Positions 60,601 through 64,000 of a stretch of DNA of 64,000 bases are shown piece after piece. Within the stretch, counting starts at the first letter, position 1; every line of letters begins with the position of its first letter. The DNA is from Saccharicrinis sp963677245 (GTDB taxonomy: Bacteria > Bacteroidota > Bacteroidia > Bacteroidales > Marinilabiliaceae). The notes below the pieces were generated by a model that was given only the letters and a program-made list of their open reading frames with translations, made no database searches and was not told where the DNA came from. The stretch covers positions 4,216,001-4,280,000 of the forward strand of contig OY781921.1 in NCBI GenBank assembly GCA_963677245.1. The letters run 5' to 3'. The position numbers and the translations under genes were made by a program.

Positions 60601-61040
60601 GATGGATATTACTTTAAATTATTATTGAGCTGCTAAAATAGTTCATTATCAGCTTTATTTATATGATTGAATTCATATTTAAGAGTCGTTAGATATATGA
60701 GGTGTGATAAATAGTAATTATATGAACTCAAAATGATGTTATATGATATTAAAACAATCAATATTGTTACAAATTAATATCGTCTAAAAAGATAGAAAGT
60801 TCAAAATTAAGAGAGAGGGTTTGAGCTAAGTGCTTAATAAAGAAATAATTCTCTAATTATAACAGGTTAGTCTGTTTAAATTAAATGTGCTATAAAATAT
60901 TGATATTTAATTGGTCACGATATGTGTTTTATGTTGTAAAACAATCTTTTTTTTGGGGTGATTGCATGGAATAGGTCATTTTTTAATTTTATTTTTGTGG
61001 CTCAATTTAAGTATACAATAAATTTAAAATCGATTATAGT
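60601..61040. other. Intergenic region upstream of the methylmalonyl-CoA operon
   Basis: 440 AT-rich bases between divergent genes. TATTTTTG at 60990-60997 fits TAnnTTTG for the epimerase operon (43 bases before its ATG). atatga-ttgaat-tcatat (~60661-60678) is a small inverted repeat. No gene, no riboswitch recognised. Confidence 0.45.
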
Positions 61041-61451
61041 ATGAAACCAACGCACATTGAGCACATCGGAATTGCTGTTAAAAGTTTAGATGAAGCTATT
61101 CCTTTTTATGAAAAAGTATTTGGATTAGAGTGTTATGCTGTAGAAGAAGTTGCTGAGCAAAAGGTGAAGACAGCTTTTTTCATGATTGGACAAACAAAAA
61201 TTGAGCTTTTAGAATCGACAGATCCAGAGGGGCCGGTTGGTAAATTCATTGAGAAAAAAGGCGAAGGTGTTCATCACGTAGCATTTGCAGTTGAGAATTT
61301 GGCAGATCAACTTATTGCAATTCAGGAAGCAGGAGTTAAAGTAATTGATAAGACACCACGTCAGGGAGCTGAAGGTTTAAATATTGGTTTCTTACATCCA
61401 AAATCAACATTCGGAGTATTAACAGAATTGTGTGAAGATCCTTCTAAATAA
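61041..61451 (+). CDS. mce: Methylmalonyl-CoA epimerase
   Basis: 136 residues, glyoxalase/VOC fold. 'HIEHIGIAVKSLDEAIPFYE' and 'GEGVHHVAFAVENL' carry metal-binding His; Gln/Glu ligands in 'QTKIELLEST' and 'GVLTELC'. Interconverts (S)- and (R)-methylmalonyl-CoA. First gene of the decarboxylase operon, 21 bases before mmdA, which supports the role in propionate formation. Confidence 0.96.
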   Translation: MKPTHIEHIGIAVKSLDEAIPFYEKVFGLECYAVEEVAEQKVKTAFFMIGQTKIELLESTDPEGPVGKFIEKKGEGVHHVAFAVENLADQLIAIQEAGVKVIDKTPRQGAEGLNIGFLHPKSTFGVLTELCEDPSK

Positions 61452-61472
61452 TAAATTGTAAAGTATTATTTC

Positions 61473-63032
61473 ATGTCAAATCAAGATAAAATTAATAAAC
61501 TAATTGACCTTAGAAATGAGGCCAAATTAGGTGGAGGTCAAAAAAGAATTGACGGTCAGCATGCCAAGGGTAAAATGACTGCTCGCGAGCGTATTGAAAT
61601 GCTTGTAGACGATGGTAGTTTTGAGGAGTTCGATATGTTTGTTACGCATCGTTGTGTGAATTTTGGAATGGAGAAAAACAAAATTCTAGGAGATGGTGTA
61701 GTAACCGGACATGGTACTATCGACGGACGAGTAGTGTATTTATTTGCTCAGGATTTTACAGTTTTAGGAGGTTCTTTATCAGAAACTTTTGCACAAAAAA
61801 TCTGTAAAATTATGGATATGGCCATGAAAGTAGGTGCACCTGTTATCGGAATTAACGATAGTGGTGGTGCTCGTATTCAGGAAGGGGTTACTTCTTTGGC
61901 CGGATATGCTGAAATCTTCCAGCGTAATATTGAAGCTTCTGGTGTTATTCCTCAAATTTCTGCCATTTTTGGGCCATGTGCTGGTGGAGCTGTTTATTCT
62001 CCTGCTTTAACTGACTTTATTATGATGACCGAAAATTCGAGCTATATGTTCGTTACAGGTCCTAAGGTGGTTAAAACAGTTACAGGTGAGGATATTACAA
62101 CTGAAGATTTAGGAGGTGCTGCAGTACACGCATCTAAATCAGGTGTTTCTCATTTTCAATTAGAAAATGAAGAAGAGGGTATCATGTTGATAAGAAAATT
62201 ATTATCATACTTACCTCAAAATAACCTTGAAGAACCACCATTGTTAGAAGTAGATGACCCTATCGATAGAATGGTTGATAAATTAAATACCATTATTCCT
62301 GATAATCCAAATCAGCCTTACGATATGAAAGAGGTGATCTACGGATTAGCTGATGATGGCGAATTTTTAGAGGTTCATAGAAACTATGCCAAAAATATTA
62401 TTGTAGGTTTCTGTCGTATGGGTGGACAGTCTGTGGGAGTTGTAGCAAACCAACCAAGCTTTTTAGCAGGGGTATTGGATTGTGATGCTTCTCGTAAGAG
62501 TGCTCGATTTGTGCGTTTCTGTGATGCTTTTAATATTCCAATTTTAACTCTAGTTGATGTGCCAGGATTCTTACCAGGTAGTGGACAGGAGTATGCTGGT
62601 ATTATTACACACGGTGCAAAATTAATGTTTGCTTACGGAGAAGCAACTGTGCCTAAAATTACAGTTACTTTAAGAAAGTCGTATGGTGGTGCACATGATG
62701 TAATGAGCTGTAAGCAACTTAGAGGTGATTTAAATTATGCATGGCCTTCAGCTGAAATTGCTGTAATGGGAGCTAAAGGTGCTATCGAAGTACTAGAAGG
62801 TAGAGCTATGTCTAAAATTGAGGATCCTGCAGAGAAAGCTAAATATGCTGCAGATAAGGAGGCAGAATACACTGAGAAATTTGCTAATCCATACCAAGCA
62901 GCATCTTATGGATATATAGATGATGTAATTGAGCCAAGAAACTCAAGGTTTAGAATTATAAGAGGTTTACAAAGCTTACAAACTAAAAAACTAAGCTTAC
63001 CTCCAAAGAAACATGGTAATATTCCATTGTAA
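61473..63032 (+). CDS. mmdA: Methylmalonyl-CoA decarboxylase alpha / acyl-CoA carboxyltransferase subunit
   Basis: 519 residues, carboxyltransferase fold. 'GGGQKRIDGQHAKGKMTARE', 'GGARIQEGVTSLAGYAEIF', 'FGPCAGGAVYSPALTDF' and 'VDVPGFLPGSGQEYAGII' bind acyl-CoA and biotin; terminal 'LPPKKHGNIPL' is standard. The same fold serves propionyl-CoA carboxylase; the OadG-like and biotin-carrier genes downstream favour the Na+-pumping decarboxylase. Sequence alone does not settle the direction. Confidence 0.92.
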   Translation: MSNQDKINKLIDLRNEAKLGGGQKRIDGQHAKGKMTARERIEMLVDDGSFEEFDMFVTHRCVNFGMEKNKILGDGVVTGHGTIDGRVVYLFAQDFTVLGGSLSETFAQKICKIMDMAMKVGAPVIGINDSGGARIQEGVTSLAGYAEIFQRNIEASGVIPQISAIFGPCAGGAVYSPALTDFIMMTENSSYMFVTGPKVVKTVTGEDITTEDLGGAAVHASKSGVSHFQLENEEEGIMLIRKLLSYLPQNNLEEPPLLEVDDPIDRMVDKLNTIIPDNPNQPYDMKEVIYGLADDGEFLEVHRNYAKNIIVGFCRMGGQSVGVVANQPSFLAGVLDCDASRKSARFVRFCDAFNIPILTLVDVPGFLPGSGQEYAGIITHGAKLMFAYGEATVPKITVTLRKSYGGAHDVMSCKQLRGDLNYAWPSAEIAVMGAKGAIEVLEGRAMSKIEDPAEKAKYAADKEAEYTEKFANPYQAASYGYIDDVIEPRNSRFRIIRGLQSLQTKKLSLPPKKHGNIPL

Positions 63033-63048
63033 TTCATAAAATGAAAAA

Positions 63049-63077
63049 GGCAAATTCATATTATCTGTGAATTTGCC
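63049..63077 (+). promoter_or_regulatory. Intercistronic hairpin between mmdA and the OadG-like gene
   Basis: 10-bp stem ggcaaattca / tgaatttgcc with a 9-base loop, followed by atttgttttatta. Could lower readthrough or protect the mmdA message end. The poor T run suggests partial rather than full termination. Confidence 0.6.
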
Positions 63078-63117
63078 ATTTGTTTTATTACAGGAAAAGA
63101 TCATAAAAATATTAGAT

Positions 63118-63465
63118 ATGAATTTATTAGTTGTTACCACAGAAACCTGGACCATTACACTTTTAGGATGGGTAATTGTTTTTGCAGCTTTACTTTTTTT
63201 GGTAGGCATCTTTTTAGCTATTCCAAAAATTATAAATAGAAGTGTAAAAAAAACTCGTCGAGAAAAAGGTAAAGAAAATATAGTTGATGATCCATTAGCT
63301 ATTTCAGGTGAAACAAATGCAGTTATAGCAACAGCATTGTATATGTACTTTAATGAGTCTCATGACGAAGAAAGTAACGTTATTACTATTAAACAAGTAA
63401 GAAGGCGTTATTCTCCTTGGAGTTCTAAAGTATATGGAATGAACAATATGGGATTTCCAAAATAA
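63118..63465 (+). CDS. OadG-like Na+-pump decarboxylase gamma/delta subunit
   Basis: 116 residues from the ATG at 63118; an upstream in-frame start at 63067 would fall inside the hairpin. One N-terminal membrane helix (LLGWVIVFAALLFLVGIFLA), then a charged cytoplasmic tail with 'GETNAVIATALYMYFNE' and terminal 'SPWSSKVYGMNNMGFPK', typical for Bacteroidota OadG proteins. It holds the decarboxylase complex to the membrane pump subunit. Confidence 0.88.
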   Translation: MNLLVVTTETWTITLLGWVIVFAALLFLVGIFLAIPKIINRSVKKTRREKGKENIVDDPLAISGETNAVIATALYMYFNESHDEESNVITIKQVRRRYSPWSSKVYGMNNMGFPK

Positions 63466-63620
63466 ATCACAGTCTTGATTTAAGAAGAAGGCAGTGATTT
63501 TAAACCTTAAAAAATAGACAAATGAAACGAGCAAGAGAAGTTCATTAATTCATCTTTGTTTTAAAATGAATAGGGAATTTTTCAAGTGAGTTCCATGCAA
63601 CAAATGAAAAATTTATACGC
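63466..63620. other. Spacer before the biotin carrier gene
   Basis: 155 bases, no gene. No clear terminator or promoter. gagttcc (63588) near the start has no strong Shine-Dalgarno match. Confidence 0.4.
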
Positions 63621-64000
63621 ATGAAAAAATTCGAATTTACCGTAGCAGGAAATCGTTATAATGTAGAGCTTAAGGAATTTGAAGATTCTGTAGCTACCAT
63701 TGAGGTGAATGGAACTACTTATGAAGTAGAGGTTCATCAGGAAGTTAAAAAAAGTAGTAAAACACCTAAGTTGGTTCGTAAAGAAGTAGTACGTAAACCA
63801 GGTGAAGGAGCCGTTCCAACAAAGGGTGCAGGAGCAGGAGCTTTAAAAGCACCACTTCCAGGAAATATATTTAAAATTGATGTTGCTGCAGGAGATGTAG
63901 TTCAAAAAGGTCAGGTTCTTATTGTAATGGAAGCCATGAAAATGGAAAACAATGTTTTGGCCGAGAAAGATGCTGTAGTTAAGAATGTAAAAGTGGCTGT
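63621..64000 (+). CDS. Biotin carboxyl carrier protein of the decarboxylase, partial
   Basis: 126 codons up to the right edge. N-terminal 'MKKFEFTVAGNRYNVELKEF' is followed by an Ala/Gly/Pro linker (PTKGAGAGALKAPLPGN). The biotin site 'VMEAMKMENNV' has the modified Lys. It carries CO2 from the carboxyltransferase to the membrane pump. The last ~15-20 residues lie outside the window; the beta subunit of the pump is expected next. Confidence 0.94.
   Translation, partial: MKKFEFTVAGNRYNVELKEFEDSVATIEVNGTTYEVEVHQEVKKSSKTPKLVRKEVVRKPGEGAVPTKGAGAGALKAPLPGNIFKIDVAAGDVVQKGQVLIVMEAMKMENNVLAEKDAVVKNVKVA

Overview
The window comes from a Bacteroidota chromosome, probably a marine or anaerobic member of the Bacteroidales/Marinilabiliales type. 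The signs are the 16S sequence style (3' end GGAACACCTCCTTTCT), two promoters matching the Bacteroidota consensus (TTTG, 20-21 bases, TAnnTTTG), type IX secretion (T9SS) sorting tails, an ECF sigma/FecR pair, a DUF4494 protein, and the gene order coaX-porin-TPR-lptC-CorC-ppiD. The genus cannot be resolved by eye.

Layout. 1-14248 (minus): three very large exported proteins, apparently one operon: a beta-helix protein carrying a dockerin and a cohesin-like domain, a protein with three cohesin-like domains, and a 1918+ residue CARDB/Calx-beta protein running off the left edge. 14621-21081: a lipoprotein, a short SSB, rlmN, a flavin reductase, an SRPBCC/GyrI-like protein and a GHL10 glycosidase-like protein. 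21222-27083: a LamG-nuclease lipoprotein, an ECF sigma/FecR/STN-domain cassette, an ACP-like protein without the carrier serine, and a DUF4494 protein. 27491-30973: a 1160-residue protein that I take to be a PPi-type PEP carboxykinase. 31541-39162 (minus): the envelope cluster coaX to ppiD. 39308-51389: a receiver/PAS protein, mfd, a histidine kinase, fbp, lysC, pyrC and a polyprenol-phosphate mannosyltransferase.

51640-56893: a complete rRNA operon (16S, tRNA-Ile, tRNA-Ala, 23S, 5S) with two tandem promoters, processing stems and a terminator. Behind it, on the opposite strand, lie a structured RNA-like stretch (possible group II intron remnant) and the last codons of a broken acyl-CoA carboxylase beta gene. 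57567-60600: a DUF6266 protein and a Dcp-type M3 peptidase. 61041-64000 (plus): methylmalonyl-CoA epimerase, decarboxylase alpha subunit, OadG-like subunit and biotin carrier (cut by the right edge).

Taken together, a PPi-PEPCK making oxaloacetate and a Na+-pumping methylmalonyl-CoA decarboxylase would fit succinate/propionate fermentation. The largest share of novelty lies in the cohesin/dockerin surface operon, the region behind the rRNA operon, a ~180-bp hairpin element at 31062-31240, and the serine-less ACP-like protein.
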